Positions 9,150-17,887 are shown, counted from the stretch's first letter. The stretch: DNA of 64,000 bases from Defluviitaleaceae bacterium (GCA_009777845.1 WRLD01000009.1:21059-85058); one strand, 5' to 3'. A program made the numbers and translations. The notes: generated from the letters alone by a model not told the origin.

Positions 9150-9185
9150 AAAAGCCCGAAACCAGTAGTGGTTTCGGGCTTTTTA
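9150..9185. terminator. Rho-independent terminator
   Basis: AAAAAGCCCGAAACCA-GTAG-TGGTTTCGGGCTTTTT. It lies just 3' of tRNA-Thr on the minus strand and upstream of the lipoprotein gene, so it ends the tRNA/zinc-ribbon transcript. Confidence 0.9.
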
Positions 9186-9190
9186 AGTTA

Positions 9191-9263
9191 AGCCGACAAA
9201 CGGACTCGAACCGTTGACCTGCTGATTACAAATCAGCTGCTCTACCAACTGAGCTATGTCGGC
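9191..9263 (-). tRNA. tRNA-Thr (anticodon TGT)
   Basis: A 73-nt cloverleaf: acceptor GCCGACA/TGTCGGC, D-arm with AGCTCAGTTGG, anticodon loop TTTGTAA within CTGAT/ATCAG, and T-arm GTTCGAGTC. The discriminator is T and CCA is not encoded. It lies 26 bases after the zinc-ribbon gene on the same strand. Confidence 0.96.
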
Positions 9264-9289
9264 AAAAAGCGGGTGACAATTAAAGCTAA

Positions 9290-9442
9290 TTAAACGTCAC
9301 CACATTGTTTGCATACTTTTAATGTTTTTTCGCCCTCGCTTTTTTCCCAAAGGAGCTTGACACCAGTGCGAGAACAGGCGGGACAATTTCCGCGCCAATC
9401 TTTAACCGTGCGGGCGAGCTTGCCGCGTTTTGGTTTAGGCAT
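9290..9442 (-). CDS. 50-residue zinc-ribbon protein
   Basis: Starts MPKPKRGKLARTVKDWRGN and contains two CxxC pairs, CPAC (residues 20-23) and CKQC (44-47), so it should bind one zinc. The N-terminus is very basic, as in small ribosome- or RNA-associated proteins, but it is not ribosomal L32 or L33 as I know them. GGAAAGGAAG precedes the ATG. It sits immediately upstream of tRNA-Thr and probably shares its transcript. Function is unknown. Confidence 0.75.
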   Translation of the reverse strand: MPKPKRGKLARTVKDWRGNCPACSRTGVKLLWEKSEGEKTLKVCKQCGDV

Positions 9443-9584
9443 AATACAACTTCCTTTCCCCGAAGCGTTAAATACGTTTCAAACAGAGTACATTATAAGA
9501 TTTAAACATATCACTTGTCAAATGTTTTTTTTGAGAATATAATTTTTGTAAATCTCTACAAATCTACTTAAAGGAATGATTCAT

Positions 9585-10601
9585 ATGGCAAAAATAATCA
9601 ACGAGCAAGCAATACCATCTATGCCGTGGGAAAATAAACCAGAAAACCACAAGGAAGTCCTATGGCGTTATAGCAAAAACCCTATTTTTGACTGGAATCC
9701 CGGCCCGAAAGCGGCGCGGATTTTTAACAGCGCGGTTGTGCCGTACGGCGACGGCTTCGTGGGCGTTTTTCGCGCCGACCACAAGGACATAACAATGCAC
9801 CTGCATTTTGGAAAAAGCAAGGACGGCATAAGCTGGGACATAGAGGACGAGGATATAAAATGGGTGGACGAAAGCGGCAAGCCCTTTCAGCCTGCATACT
9901 GCTATGACCCTCGCGTAACAAAAATCGGCGACTACTATTTCATTATGTGGTGTACATCGTTTGCCGGCTCGCCCACAATCGGCTTGGGAAAAACGCGCGA
10001 CTTCAAGACATTTACACGCCTAGAAAACGCATTTCTTCCGCATAACCGCAACGGCGTACTTTTCCCACGCAAAATAAACGGAAATTACGTGCTTCTTTCC
10101 CGTCCAAGCGATAACGGACATACGCCATTCGGCGACATATACATCTCCGAAAGCCCCGACATGACCTATTGGGGAAAGCACCGCTCCGTAATGAAAGCGG
10201 GCGGCTCGTGGCAAGCCCTAAAAATAGGCGCAGGCCCCATTCCCATAGAAACAGACGAGGGCTGGCTTATGATTTATCACGGCGTTGTGCTTACCTGCAA
10301 CGGCTATGTCTACAGCTTCGGCTCTGCCCTGCTAGACTTGGAAAATCCGTCAAAGGTACTTTACCGAAGCGGCCAGTATCTTCTCACCCCCGAAGCCCCT
10401 TACGAAACAGTCGGCTTTGTGCCTAACGTCTGCTTCCCCTGCGCCGCCCTATGTGACGCGCCTACAGGCAGACTGGCGATTTATTACGGCGCGGCGGACA
10501 CGTACACTGGCATTTGCTTTGGAATGGTTGACGATATTGTTAAATTTACCAAGGATACCAATAATTTGCTTTATGGTGATGCGGAATTAGGGCGAGATTA
10601 A
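9585..10601 (+). CDS. Glycoside phosphorylase, family GH130
   Basis: 338 residues of the five-bladed beta-propeller GH130 family, which cleaves beta-mannosidic bonds with phosphate to give mannose 1-phosphate. Diagnostic stretches are YDPRVTKIGDYYFIMWC, FLPHNRNGVLFPRKINGNY, and DIYISESPDMTYWG, close to the mannosylglucose and mannooligosaccharide phosphorylase subfamilies. There is no signal peptide, so it acts on imported sugars. ATG 9585 is chosen because AAGGA lies nine bases upstream; ATG 9576 has no room for a ribosome site. No sugar transporter or epimerase is nearby. Confidence 0.88.
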   Translation: MAKIINEQAIPSMPWENKPENHKEVLWRYSKNPIFDWNPGPKAARIFNSAVVPYGDGFVGVFRADHKDITMHLHFGKSKDGISWDIEDEDIKWVDESGKPFQPAYCYDPRVTKIGDYYFIMWCTSFAGSPTIGLGKTRDFKTFTRLENAFLPHNRNGVLFPRKINGNYVLLSRPSDNGHTPFGDIYISESPDMTYWGKHRSVMKAGGSWQALKIGAGPIPIETDEGWLMIYHGVVLTCNGYVYSFGSALLDLENPSKVLYRSGQYLLTPEAPYETVGFVPNVCFPCAALCDAPTGRLAIYYGAADTYTGICFGMVDDIVKFTKDTNNLLYGDAELGRD

Positions 10602-10602
10602 A

Positions 10603-11610
10603 ATGGCGGAGAATGTGAATCAGATAATACTTTTTAAAACAGAGGACGAAAAAATCTCTGTTAATGTACGGTTTGATGAGGAAACGGTGTGGCTGTCACA
10701 ACAACAAATTGCGGAATTGTTCGGCACATCGAGGACAAGCATTGTTGAACACATTAAGCATATTTACGCGGAGGGCGAGCTTGTTGCAGAATCAACCTGT
10801 CGGAATTTCCGACAGGTTCGATTTGAGGGCGAACGCCAAGTAACAAGAACAATCCCTCACTATGATTTGGACATGATTATTTCAATCGGGTACCGCGTTA
10901 ATTCCCTCCGCGCCACCCAATTCCGCCAATGGGCGACCAAACGCCTTAACGAATATATCCGCAAGGGCTTTGCTCTCGACGACGAAAGATTAAAAAACGG
11001 CGGCGGGCGTTATTTTCGCGAGCTTTTGCAACGCATACGCGATATTCGCAGCAGCGAACGCAACCTTTATCAGCAAGTCACCGACATATACGCCACGGCT
11101 ACCGACTACGACTCAAAAGCCCCGATAACGCGCGAGTTTTTCGCAACCGTGCAAAACAAAATGCACTACGCCGCCCACAAGCACACCGCTGCGGAGGTAA
11201 TTTTCGAGCGGGTAGACAGCGAAAAGCCACATGTCGGCATGACAAATTTTAAGGGCGATTATGTAACCAAAAGCGATGTGAGCGTTGCCAAAAATTACTT
11301 AACCGAGCGAGAAATCACAATTTTAAATCTGCTAGTTTCGCAGTTTTTGGACTTTGCCGAGCTACAGGCATTAGAGGAACGCCCTATGAAAATGGCAGAC
11401 TGGATTGGCGAGTTGGATAACCAGCTTTCCGCCAACAGGCGAGAATTGCTAAAAGACAAGGGCAAAATCTCACGCAAGCAAGCCATAGAAAAAGCGGAGG
11501 GCGAGTTTGAAATCTACCGCGCAAGGGAAATGCGGCAGTTGGTTAGTGATTTTGACCGCACGGTTAAGGGGATTTTTAAAGATGAGGCTGTGGGCAATTC
11601 TCAATTTTAA
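10603..11610 (+). CDS. RhuM-family protein
   Basis: 335 residues. The N-terminal half matches the RhuM virulence-protein family: VWLSQQQIAELFGTSRTSI (an HTH-like segment), then ESTCRNFRQVRFEGE and LDMIISIGYRVNS. Biochemical function is not established; members are common next to restriction systems and on islands. It begins one base after the GH130 stop, but a functional link is unlikely. A perfect 12-bp palindrome (10794-10818) lies inside the coding sequence at the TCRNFRQV codons. Confidence 0.85.
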   Translation: MAENVNQIILFKTEDEKISVNVRFDEETVWLSQQQIAELFGTSRTSIVEHIKHIYAEGELVAESTCRNFRQVRFEGERQVTRTIPHYDLDMIISIGYRVNSLRATQFRQWATKRLNEYIRKGFALDDERLKNGGGRYFRELLQRIRDIRSSERNLYQQVTDIYATATDYDSKAPITREFFATVQNKMHYAAHKHTAAEVIFERVDSEKPHVGMTNFKGDYVTKSDVSVAKNYLTEREITILNLLVSQFLDFAELQALEERPMKMADWIGELDNQLSANRRELLKDKGKISRKQAIEKAEGEFEIYRAREMRQLVSDFDRTVKGIFKDEAVGNSQF

Positions 11611-11660
11611 CCATTGACAAACAAACCCCCCTATGCTAAAATCCCCTCACTAGTAGCAAA

Positions 11661-11698
11661 GGGGCTGCGGAAGTGAAAACTTCGCAGCCCCTTTTTTT
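11661..11698 (+). terminator. Rho-independent terminator after rhuM
   Basis: A 14-bp stem beginning GGGGCTGCGGAAG, a GAAA-type loop and a run of seven T. Confidence 0.93.
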
Positions 11699-11708
11699 AC
11701 TAGATTAC

Positions 11709-11738
11709 GGAACGATTAGGCTATAGCCTAACCGTTCC
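11709..11738. promoter_or_regulatory. Inverted repeat upstream of the ammonium transporter
   Basis: GGAACGATTAGGCT / AGCCTAACCGTTCC, arms complementary but for one position, 110 bases upstream of amt. It could be an operator for nitrogen control or part of a leader hairpin; it has no T-tract, so it is not an obvious terminator. Confidence 0.45.
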
Positions 11739-11847
11739 CAAAAAATATATATGCTGATGTACAAAGGCGTACACTTTTCTTACCCCCTGCAAAAATCGGG
11801 GAAAAGAAAAATGTACGTTTTTTACATTCAGCGAAAGGGAGAGCATT

Positions 11848-13569
11848 ATGAACTTTGGTATCTGGTTTTTACTCGCGGCGGGCATGGTATTTTTTATGCA
11901 GTCGGGGTTCGCAATGGTAGAATCGGGCTTCACTCGTTCCAAAAATGCGGCGAACATCATAATGAAAAACCTGATGGACTTCGCGTTTGGTGCAGTAGTT
12001 TTTGTACTGCTTGGCTACCAAATTCTTACATCAAGCAACTATGTCGGCGGCGTTTTCGGCATACCTAGCTTTGAAATCTTTACGGCGTTTGCAGAGTTTG
12101 ATTTTGCGGACTTTGTGTTCAACCTTGTATTCTGCGCTACTGCGGCTACCATTATTTCAGGTGCGGTGGCGGAGCGTACGAAGTTTAGCTCGTACATGGT
12201 TTACAGCGTAGTCATAAGCGCGGTTATCTACCCCGTTTCTGCCGGCTGGCTATGGAACGAAGCAGGCTGGCTCGCGCAGCTAGGCTTCGTTGACTTCGCC
12301 GGTTCTTCCGCCATTCACATGCTAGGCGGCGTGGCGGCGTTTATCGGCGCGTCGGTGCTTGGCCCGCGTATCGGCAAGTACCAAGTGGACAAAAAAACAG
12401 GCAAGAAAATTTCACGCGCCATACCAGGGCATAGTCTAGTAGTCGGTGCGCTGGGCTGTTTTATATTATGGTTCGGTTGGTACGGCTTCAATGGCGCGGC
12501 CGCCGAGAATCTGCCACAGCTAGGCTCTATTTTCCTTACGACCACGCTCGCGCCCGCCGCCGCCGCCATTTCCGCCATGACGCTTACATGGCTAAAAAAC
12601 GGCCACCCCGATGTGTCCATGACGCTAAACGGCGCGCTGGGCGGCTTGGTGGGAATAACGGCAGGCACGTCCAATGTTGATGCTTTGGGCGCGTTAATTA
12701 TAGGCTTCGTGGCAGGTATTTTGATTGTCGTGGCGGTCGAATTGATTGACCAAGTGCTTCACGTAGACGACCCTGTGGGCGCGGTTGCGGTGCATGGCGT
12801 TTGCGGAATTTGGGGTACCTTGGCGGTAGGCTTGTTCGCCCGAGAAATTCCTGCGCTTGTAGACGGAGTGCAAATGGTCGAAAACGGCGAATTAGTCTGG
12901 ATTTCCGATGTAAGCGGCTTATTTTACGGCGGCGGAACAGAGCTTTTGGGGGTTCAAATAATCGGCGTGCTGTCAATTCTTGCTTGGACGGTAATCACGA
13001 CCACGATTTTGTTCGTGGTAATCAAAAAAACAATCGGCTTACGCGCTTCCGCCGAGGACGAAATACGCGGCCTTGATGCAACCGAACACGGCATGGAATC
13101 GGGCAGCTATGCGGATTTCTTGACCGTATTCGATGCACCAAAAACAACGCCGTCTGTACCTATGAACAAGGCGGTAACAGTTTCCAACACGTCCACGGGA
13201 ACAAAGCTGACAAAGGTTACCATTTTGGCGAAGCGCGAAAAATTCCTCCTGCTGAAAGAAGCCTTCGACCAAATCGGCATTACGGGCATAACCGTCACAA
13301 ATGTGCTTGGCTACGGCGTGCAACGCGGTCATACGCACACCTACCGCGGCGTACCGCTGGAAAATCCGTTGTTGCCAAAGGTTCAAGTAGACGTAGTCGT
13401 TAGCCGCGTGCCTGTAGACACGCTCGTAAACGCCGTCAAAAACGTGCTGTACACTGGCAATATCGGCGACGGCAAAATATTTGTGTATGATGTGGAAAAT
13501 GTGGTAAAAGTACGCACAGGGGAGGAGGGTACTGCGGCGTTGCAGGATTCTGAGAAGGGGGATAGCTAG
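11848..13569 (+). CDS. amt: Ammonium transporter fused to a PII signalling domain
   Basis: 573 residues. Residues about 1-405 are an Amt channel with the twin-histidine pore residues in AIHMLGG and VHGVCGIWGT and the ammonium-site Asp in VDFAGSSAIH. Residues about 455-560 are a complete PII (GlnB/GlnK) domain with GYGVQRGHTHTYRG (T-loop base) and GNIGDGKIFVYDVENVV (ATP site). The position of the uridylylated Tyr51 of E. coli GlnB is Leu here, so control should be by ATP/ADP/2-oxoglutarate rather than uridylylation. GGGAGAG precedes the ATG. Amt-PII fusions are known in Firmicutes. Confidence 0.93.
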   Translation: MNFGIWFLLAAGMVFFMQSGFAMVESGFTRSKNAANIIMKNLMDFAFGAVVFVLLGYQILTSSNYVGGVFGIPSFEIFTAFAEFDFADFVFNLVFCATAATIISGAVAERTKFSSYMVYSVVISAVIYPVSAGWLWNEAGWLAQLGFVDFAGSSAIHMLGGVAAFIGASVLGPRIGKYQVDKKTGKKISRAIPGHSLVVGALGCFILWFGWYGFNGAAAENLPQLGSIFLTTTLAPAAAAISAMTLTWLKNGHPDVSMTLNGALGGLVGITAGTSNVDALGALIIGFVAGILIVVAVELIDQVLHVDDPVGAVAVHGVCGIWGTLAVGLFAREIPALVDGVQMVENGELVWISDVSGLFYGGGTELLGVQIIGVLSILAWTVITTTILFVVIKKTIGLRASAEDEIRGLDATEHGMESGSYADFLTVFDAPKTTPSVPMNKAVTVSNTSTGTKLTKVTILAKREKFLLLKEAFDQIGITGITVTNVLGYGVQRGHTHTYRGVPLENPLLPKVQVDVVVSRVPVDTLVNAVKNVLYTGNIGDGKIFVYDVENVVKVRTGEEGTAALQDSEKGDS

Positions 13570-13579
13570 GCGGGAGGAT

Positions 13580-13620
13580 TATACTAAATCCGCGATAATC
13601 CTTAAATCCGTGTTTAATGG
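13580..13620. repeat. ATCCG-rich repeat
   Basis: Short run of AAATCCGCGATAATCC-type words next to the amt stop, directly upstream of a GGACGGAT element. Confidence 0.6.
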
Positions 13621-13626
13621 TTTTAT

Positions 13627-13738
13627 GTAGGGGGCGGACTTGTCCGCCCCCGAGGTATGTACGTTCTGCAATTCGGGACGGATAACGTCCAGTAACGCAG
13701 GGCGAGGCAACCTCGGGACGGATAAATCCGTCCCCTAC
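13627..13738. repeat. GGACGGAT element, copy 1
   Basis: 112 bp from GTAGGGGGCGG to CCGTCCCCTAC. Each end is itself a palindrome and the two ends are inverted copies. It lies between the convergent amt and SLH-protein genes. Confidence 0.85.
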
Positions 13739-13775
13739 GAAACCCCAAGGGTGATTTTCATTGTCTGCTATGCCG

Positions 13776-13822
13776 CGTTCCCACACAGAGGCACAGAGGG
13801 AGCGTGGCACAGCAGGAGTACG
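13776..13822. repeat. CACAGAGGC-type repeat fragment
   Basis: Contains CACACAGAGGCACAGAGGGA followed by GCGTGGCACAGCAGGA. The second part recurs at 47243-47260 and a variant at 52337-52355. Confidence 0.6.
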
Positions 13823-13842
13823 AACGTAAAAAAGTGTGTTAT

Positions 13843-14060
13843 AACACGGATTTAACGGATTTACGCAGATTTACGCGGATTTTGTCCACGTAAATTACTA
13901 AACGGCGATATATTTTCCCACGAACGAATCCGCAAAATCTGCGTAAATCCGTTAAATCCGCGTTCCATACACATTAAATCCGTGTTCTGTAAATTTTTCG
14001 CAGATTTCCCACGAGCCAATCCGCCAAATCCGCGATAATCCGTTGAATCCGTGTTTAATG
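13843..14060. repeat. ATCCG-rich repeat block
   Basis: Repeated words such as CACGGATTTAACGGATTTACGC on both strands, ending just before the second GGACGGAT copy. No credible gene is seen between 13570 and 14295; the whole stretch is repeat. Confidence 0.7.
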
Positions 14061-14067
14061 GTTTTAT

Positions 14068-14178
14068 GTAGGGGGCGGACTTGTCCGCCCCGAGGTATGC
14101 ACGCTCGTCAATTCGGGTCGGATAACGTCCATTAACGCAATACGAGGCAACCTCGGGACGGATAAATCCGTCCCCTAC
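14068..14178. repeat. GGACGGAT element, copy 2
   Basis: 111 bp, GTAGGGGGCGG to CCGTCCCCTAC, followed by the ACGACAAACGCATGAAGCCG flank that accompanies several copies. Confidence 0.85.
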
Positions 14179-14248
14179 AAGTACCCCACGACAAACGCAT
14201 GAAGCCGAAATGTGTAAATGCCGTTGGTATTGGCGTGTTCGCATATTT

Positions 14249-14289
14249 AAAAAGCCCATGGGCTGATATTTCAGCACCATGGGCTTTTA
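14249..14289 (-). terminator. Terminator of the SLH-protein gene
   Basis: AAAAGCCCATGG...CCATGGGCTTTT with an inner CTGA/TCAG stem; lies just after the SLH gene stop on the minus strand. Confidence 0.8.
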
Positions 14290-14295
14290 AATTCC

Positions 14296-17091
14296 TTAAA
14301 CAACCCTCAAAAAATTCATAAACACCTGCGCCACCTCTGCGCGTGTCGCTTCTTTTTTCGGCATAAGCGCGTTGTTGTTGCCGTTGATTACCCCTGCTTG
14401 TGCTAGCCGAACCACTGACATTTTCGCCCAATCGTCCACGTCCTCTAGGTCGGTGAAGTTTGTTATATCTCGTAACGCAGGTAAGTCTATGCCCTTGTGG
14501 TCGGCGTAGTGGCTTAGTATGCTTGCCATTTCTTGGCGATTTATGGGGCGGTTGGGCGCGAACAGACCGCCGCCGATACCGCTTACTATGCCGTTTTCTG
14601 CCGCCCACTGTACGGAATCATGCTCCCACGCTGTCACAGCCACGTCAGTAAACCACGCTTGACCGCTCGGCGCGGGTCTGCCCTCTAGGTTGTGCAGTAC
14701 GGTGACGAACATGGCGCGTGTCATGCTGTCGTGCGGTGCAAAAATGCCGTTGCCGTAGCCGTGGAACAGTCCGCGCTCGCTAACAAATGCTACCGCGTTA
14801 TAATACCATGCGCCCTCGGTTATATCGCTGAATATATTGACCCATGTGGGAATATTGTCGGGCGCGGTGGTCGTGTCGTTGCTTTCTATGTCGCTGTCGG
14901 CTTGAATGGGTGTCGGCGTAATACTGGAAATAATTCCACCGCTTATGCGTAATCGTCCGTTATCGCCGTCAGTTGTGTTGTTGTTGTCGTTTTCACCGTT
15001 TCCGCCGTTCTCGTCATTTTCACCGTTGCCATTCTCGCCGTTTTCGCCGTTCTCGCTTCCGTCACTAGTACCGTCCTCGTTTTCGTTATCTTCGCCGTTC
15101 CCATTCTCGTCATTCTCGTCATTCTCGCCGTCCTCGTTCTCGCCATTGTCCTCATTCTCGCCATTGCCGCCGCTAAGCTGTCCATCGCTGATAATGATAA
15201 TGTCGTCGTCTATATCGTCGTCGCTGAAGGCCTGTATGCCGAATTGATTTTGGCTGGTAGAAAACGCTTGCACCTCGTCACTTTGACCTATGATTATATC
15301 GCCGCCTACGGGTGCTAGGAAATGCACATAGCCGTTGCTGTCTATTCTGTAGGCTGTAGTAATTTGCCTATAGGTGTTCGTTTCGCGGTTATATGCGTAG
15401 AATACTAAGCTGCTTGTGTTAAAATTGGGAGTGAGCTTTGCGGCAATAGCAACTTGTTGCCCGAAGCCGCCCTTTTGCCCGAGTGAAACTACCGTTATAT
15501 TGTTGGTGAAAAATTTCTCGAAGTGTGATTTTGCTTGCGTAGCCGTTGCGTTCGCGGTGGAAGCGTATAGGTTTAAGCCCTTTGTCGCCTGAGCGGGGTT
15601 TATGGTTATGCGTACGTCAACGGCGTTGTCGGGACGCATACTATCGGCTTGCACCACAACGGATTTGTCGGCGGCTTGCGCTTGGCTTGCCATAGTTTGT
15701 AAGGTGGATTGTGATACATTGCTGGCGTTTTTGAGAGTGACGGTGGCGGTGGCGGAGCCTGCGCTTTTCGCGGCGGCTACTGCGGCTTGAGTGGATGCGG
15801 CGGCTGTTGATGGGGTTACGGGTTTTGGCGCGTCCGCACCGAGGGCAGGGGTAGGGGCAGGCAGGGGCGTAACCATTGCGTCTGCTACAGGAAAATCCCC
15901 GTAGTTTATGCTTCTCGCATAGCTTATGCCGCCTGTGTCGCCGTCCAAGATTGCCCACTCTGCCGCCGTGTCTGCGGGCGTGGCTTGTATAGCCGTAGTC
16001 GAGCCTTCCGTAACGGTGGGTAAGCCCTGCGAAGGGTTGACTGCAAGCTCTAGTATTACCGCAAAATCGCCCGTGGTCGCTCGCGCGCCTGTGACGGTGG
16101 CTGTACGCCAGTCTATGAACACGGTCGCGCTATCTGTAGCGGAAATGGCGTAGGTGTTTGGATTTTCGGCTAGGATAACGCCGTCTGTGATGTTTAAAAA
16201 GCCGTCGCCTGTAACGGATACGCCGTTGCCGTCTACTGCGTAGAGGGCTTTCCATATTACTGTGGCATCGGCGGAAATGTGTAGGGTGATTTCGTTTGTG
16301 GTGTTGTTTAGGGGGCTTGATGTTGGGCTTGGGTCGGGGTCGGTGGTTGACGTTGGGCTAGGGTTGGGGTCGGTGGTTGATGTTGGGCTAGGGCTTGGGT
16401 CAGGGTCAGAGGTTGATGTTGATGTGGGGCTTGGGTCGGGGTCGGTGGTTGACGTTGGGCTAGGGCTTGGGTCAGTGGTTGGCGTAGGGCTTGGGTCTGG
16501 GCTTGATGTGGCGGTTGATGTTGGGCTAGGGTCGGGGTCGGTGGTTGATGTTGGGCTTGGACTTGGGTCTGGGCTTGATGTGGCGGTTGATGTTGGGCTT
16601 GGGATTGGGTCGGGGCTTGATGTGGCGGTTGACGTTGGGCTAGGGTTGGGGCTTGATGTAGTGGTTGACGTTGGGCTAGGGTCGGGGTCGGTGGTTGATG
16701 TTGGGCTTGGGTTTGGGTCGGTGGTTGTAGGGCTTGGGTCGGGGCTTGATGTGGCGGTTGATGTTGGGCTAGGGTCGGGGCTTGATGTGGTGGTTGATGT
16801 TGGGCTAGGACTTGGGTCTGGGCTTGATGTTGGGCTAGGGTCGGGGTCATTAGACTGGAAACTCCCGACAATAGTGACGGTCGCGCCTGACGGTATAAGA
16901 AGCGTACCGCTTGCGCCTTGTTCTAGGGTGAGCGTATCGCCGTCTTGTACGGTTGGCGGTGTGGAGGTTGACCATGTGAGGGTGTCGGTTTGGTCGGTCG
17001 CGTTTGTGAAAACTGTGATTGGTAGCAGAGAAGCTGCTAGCGCGAGGGTAAGTACCAACGCCAGGATTTTTGGTGGTTTGGTGGTTTTCAT
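14296..17091 (-). CDS. Secreted S-layer-homology protein with Pro/Ser/Thr repeat
   Basis: 931 residues. Residues 1-31 are a signal peptide. Residues about 81-259 are a low-complexity PDPSPTST-type stretch, followed by a beta-rich region, an acidic Glu/Asn/Gly linker (about 637-713) and three SLH domains from about 743 to the end. SLH domains bind pyruvylated wall polymer, so the protein should be displayed on the cell surface. GGAGG precedes the ATG, and a leader hairpin repeat lies at 17139-17164. The repeat region is a DNA minisatellite. No catalytic domain was recognised. Confidence 0.85.
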   Translation of the reverse strand: MKTTKPPKILALVLTLALAASLLPITVFTNATDQTDTLTWSTSTPPTVQDGDTLTLEQGASGTLLIPSGATVTIVGSFQSNDPDPSPTSSPDPSPSPTSTTTSSPDPSPTSTATSSPDPSPTTTDPNPSPTSTTDPDPSPTSTTTSSPNPSPTSTATSSPDPIPSPTSTATSSPDPSPSPTSTTDPDPSPTSTATSSPDPSPTPTTDPSPSPTSTTDPDPSPTSTSTSDPDPSPSPTSTTDPNPSPTSTTDPDPSPTSSPLNNTTNEITLHISADATVIWKALYAVDGNGVSVTGDGFLNITDGVILAENPNTYAISATDSATVFIDWRTATVTGARATTGDFAVILELAVNPSQGLPTVTEGSTTAIQATPADTAAEWAILDGDTGGISYARSINYGDFPVADAMVTPLPAPTPALGADAPKPVTPSTAAASTQAAVAAAKSAGSATATVTLKNASNVSQSTLQTMASQAQAADKSVVVQADSMRPDNAVDVRITINPAQATKGLNLYASTANATATQAKSHFEKFFTNNITVVSLGQKGGFGQQVAIAAKLTPNFNTSSLVFYAYNRETNTYRQITTAYRIDSNGYVHFLAPVGGDIIIGQSDEVQAFSTSQNQFGIQAFSDDDIDDDIIIISDGQLSGGNGENEDNGENEDGENDENDENGNGEDNENEDGTSDGSENGENGENGNGENDENGGNGENDNNNTTDGDNGRLRISGGIISSITPTPIQADSDIESNDTTTAPDNIPTWVNIFSDITEGAWYYNAVAFVSERGLFHGYGNGIFAPHDSMTRAMFVTVLHNLEGRPAPSGQAWFTDVAVTAWEHDSVQWAAENGIVSGIGGGLFAPNRPINRQEMASILSHYADHKGIDLPALRDITNFTDLEDVDDWAKMSVVRLAQAGVINGNNNALMPKKEATRAEVAQVFMNFLRVV
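14955..15172. repeat. Low-complexity acidic coding repeat
   Basis: Iterated ATTCTCGCC/GTTTTC-type words encode the Glu-Asn-Gly-Asp linker of the SLH protein on the minus strand. Confidence 0.7.
16313..16850. repeat. Minisatellite in the SLH-protein gene
   Basis: Imperfect tandem words of the form GGTTGATGTTGGGCTAGGG / TTGGGTCGGGGTC; all variants keep the reading frame and encode Pro/Ser/Thr/Asp spacer. Confidence 0.85.
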
Positions 17092-17138
17092 TTTGTTGCC
17101 TCCTATTTTTATAGCCGTTTTTAGCTTAAACAGCTATA

Positions 17139-17164
17139 GCTCGCCTTTGGCGGTTTTGCATGTG
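17139..17164 (-). repeat. Leader hairpin repeat, copy 2 (before the SLH gene)
   Basis: On the minus strand: CACATGC, then a CCGCCAAAGGCGAG hairpin, 47 bases before the ATG at 17091. Related to 2024-2050 and 35702-35730. Confidence 0.55.
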
Positions 17165-17183
17165 AGATTTTATAACATAGCGG

Positions 17184-17519
17184 TTATTTGTTCAGTATTT
17201 TGTACAATTGTGCGGTTAGAGGGGGAATATCATGGACGAGTGTGTCCCAAATAACCTTGAATTGCACGCCGTCATAATCATGCACAATCCTGTTGCGTAT
17301 GCTTTTTAGGGCGTTCCACGGGATTTCGCCGTTGGCAGACGTTATTTCCTTGCTTAGCTTGGCGGTAAGCTCCCCGAGCTGTGATAATGAGAAAACAGAA
17401 AAGGTTAAAACCAATTCATCGGAACTAAAGGCTTCAAAATTTAAGCCTTTGATGTATTTTACAGAATCCTCGCAATATTTTATCATTTTTGCGAGTATAA
17501 TTTTATCCATGGCTTTCAT
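17184..17519 (-). CDS. hepT: HepT-like HEPN toxin (DUF86)
   Basis: 111 residues. The HEPN RNase motif Rx4HxY appears as RNRIVHDY near residue 82, the site whose tyrosine is AMPylated by the partner antitoxin in studied HepT/MntA pairs. ATG 17519 is preceded by GGAG at eight bases; longer and shorter starts exist at 17540 and 17510. It overlaps the end of the nucleotidyltransferase gene. Toxic RNase activity is inferred from the family. Confidence 0.85.
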   Translation of the reverse strand: MKAMDKIILAKMIKYCEDSVKYIKGLNFEAFSSDELVLTFSVFSLSQLGELTAKLSKEITSANGEIPWNALKSIRNRIVHDYDGVQFKVIWDTLVHDIPPLTAQLYKILNK

Positions 17520-17805
17520 ATATAACCGCTCCAAACTCATTTATTTGACGTGCTACAGGCGAATCGGGGATAATATCCAAATCGGGAAGCAGGTCGATTT
17601 CCATGCCAAAAGCGTCCTCGATTTTTGACTTCAAATCGTAGAACGCCAAGCCAGTTATTGTGCCATTGCTGTACATATATAGGTCAATATCCGAGCTTTC
17701 GGAAGCCGTGCCTTTTGCATAAGAACCAAAAAGCACCATTTTTTGAACCTTTGTATCTCTTACTATCGGCTCGACAGTAGCCTTAATATCCGCAATGGTT
17801 AGCAT
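17503..17805 (-). CDS. mntA: MntA-like nucleotidyltransferase antitoxin
   Basis: 100 residues of minimal nucleotidyltransferase fold. GSYAKGTASESSDID carries the GSx10DxD signature, with the final acidic residue expected in MEIDLLPD. In known pairs this enzyme neutralises HepT by transferring AMP to its HEPN tyrosine. The ATG at 17805 lies eight bases after GAGG; GTG 17814 is the alternative. The gene precedes and overlaps hepT, the usual order. Confidence 0.85.
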   Translation of the reverse strand: MLTIADIKATVEPIVRDTKVQKMVLFGSYAKGTASESSDIDLYMYSNGTITGLAFYDLKSKIEDAFGMEIDLLPDLDIIPDSPVARQINEFGAVIYESHG

Positions 17806-17887
17806 ATTATACACCTCGATAGTCTTTATTATAAGACATCAGAGGGGATTTTGGGAAGATAAATTTTTTATAGATAAATCTTGCAAT

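Noticed and set aside
16262..17254. 330-codon frame antisense to the SLH-protein gene
   Set aside because: It is a by-product of the minisatellite (Val/Gly/Leu/Asp repeats) and has no start signal; the minus-strand gene has signal peptide and SLH domains.
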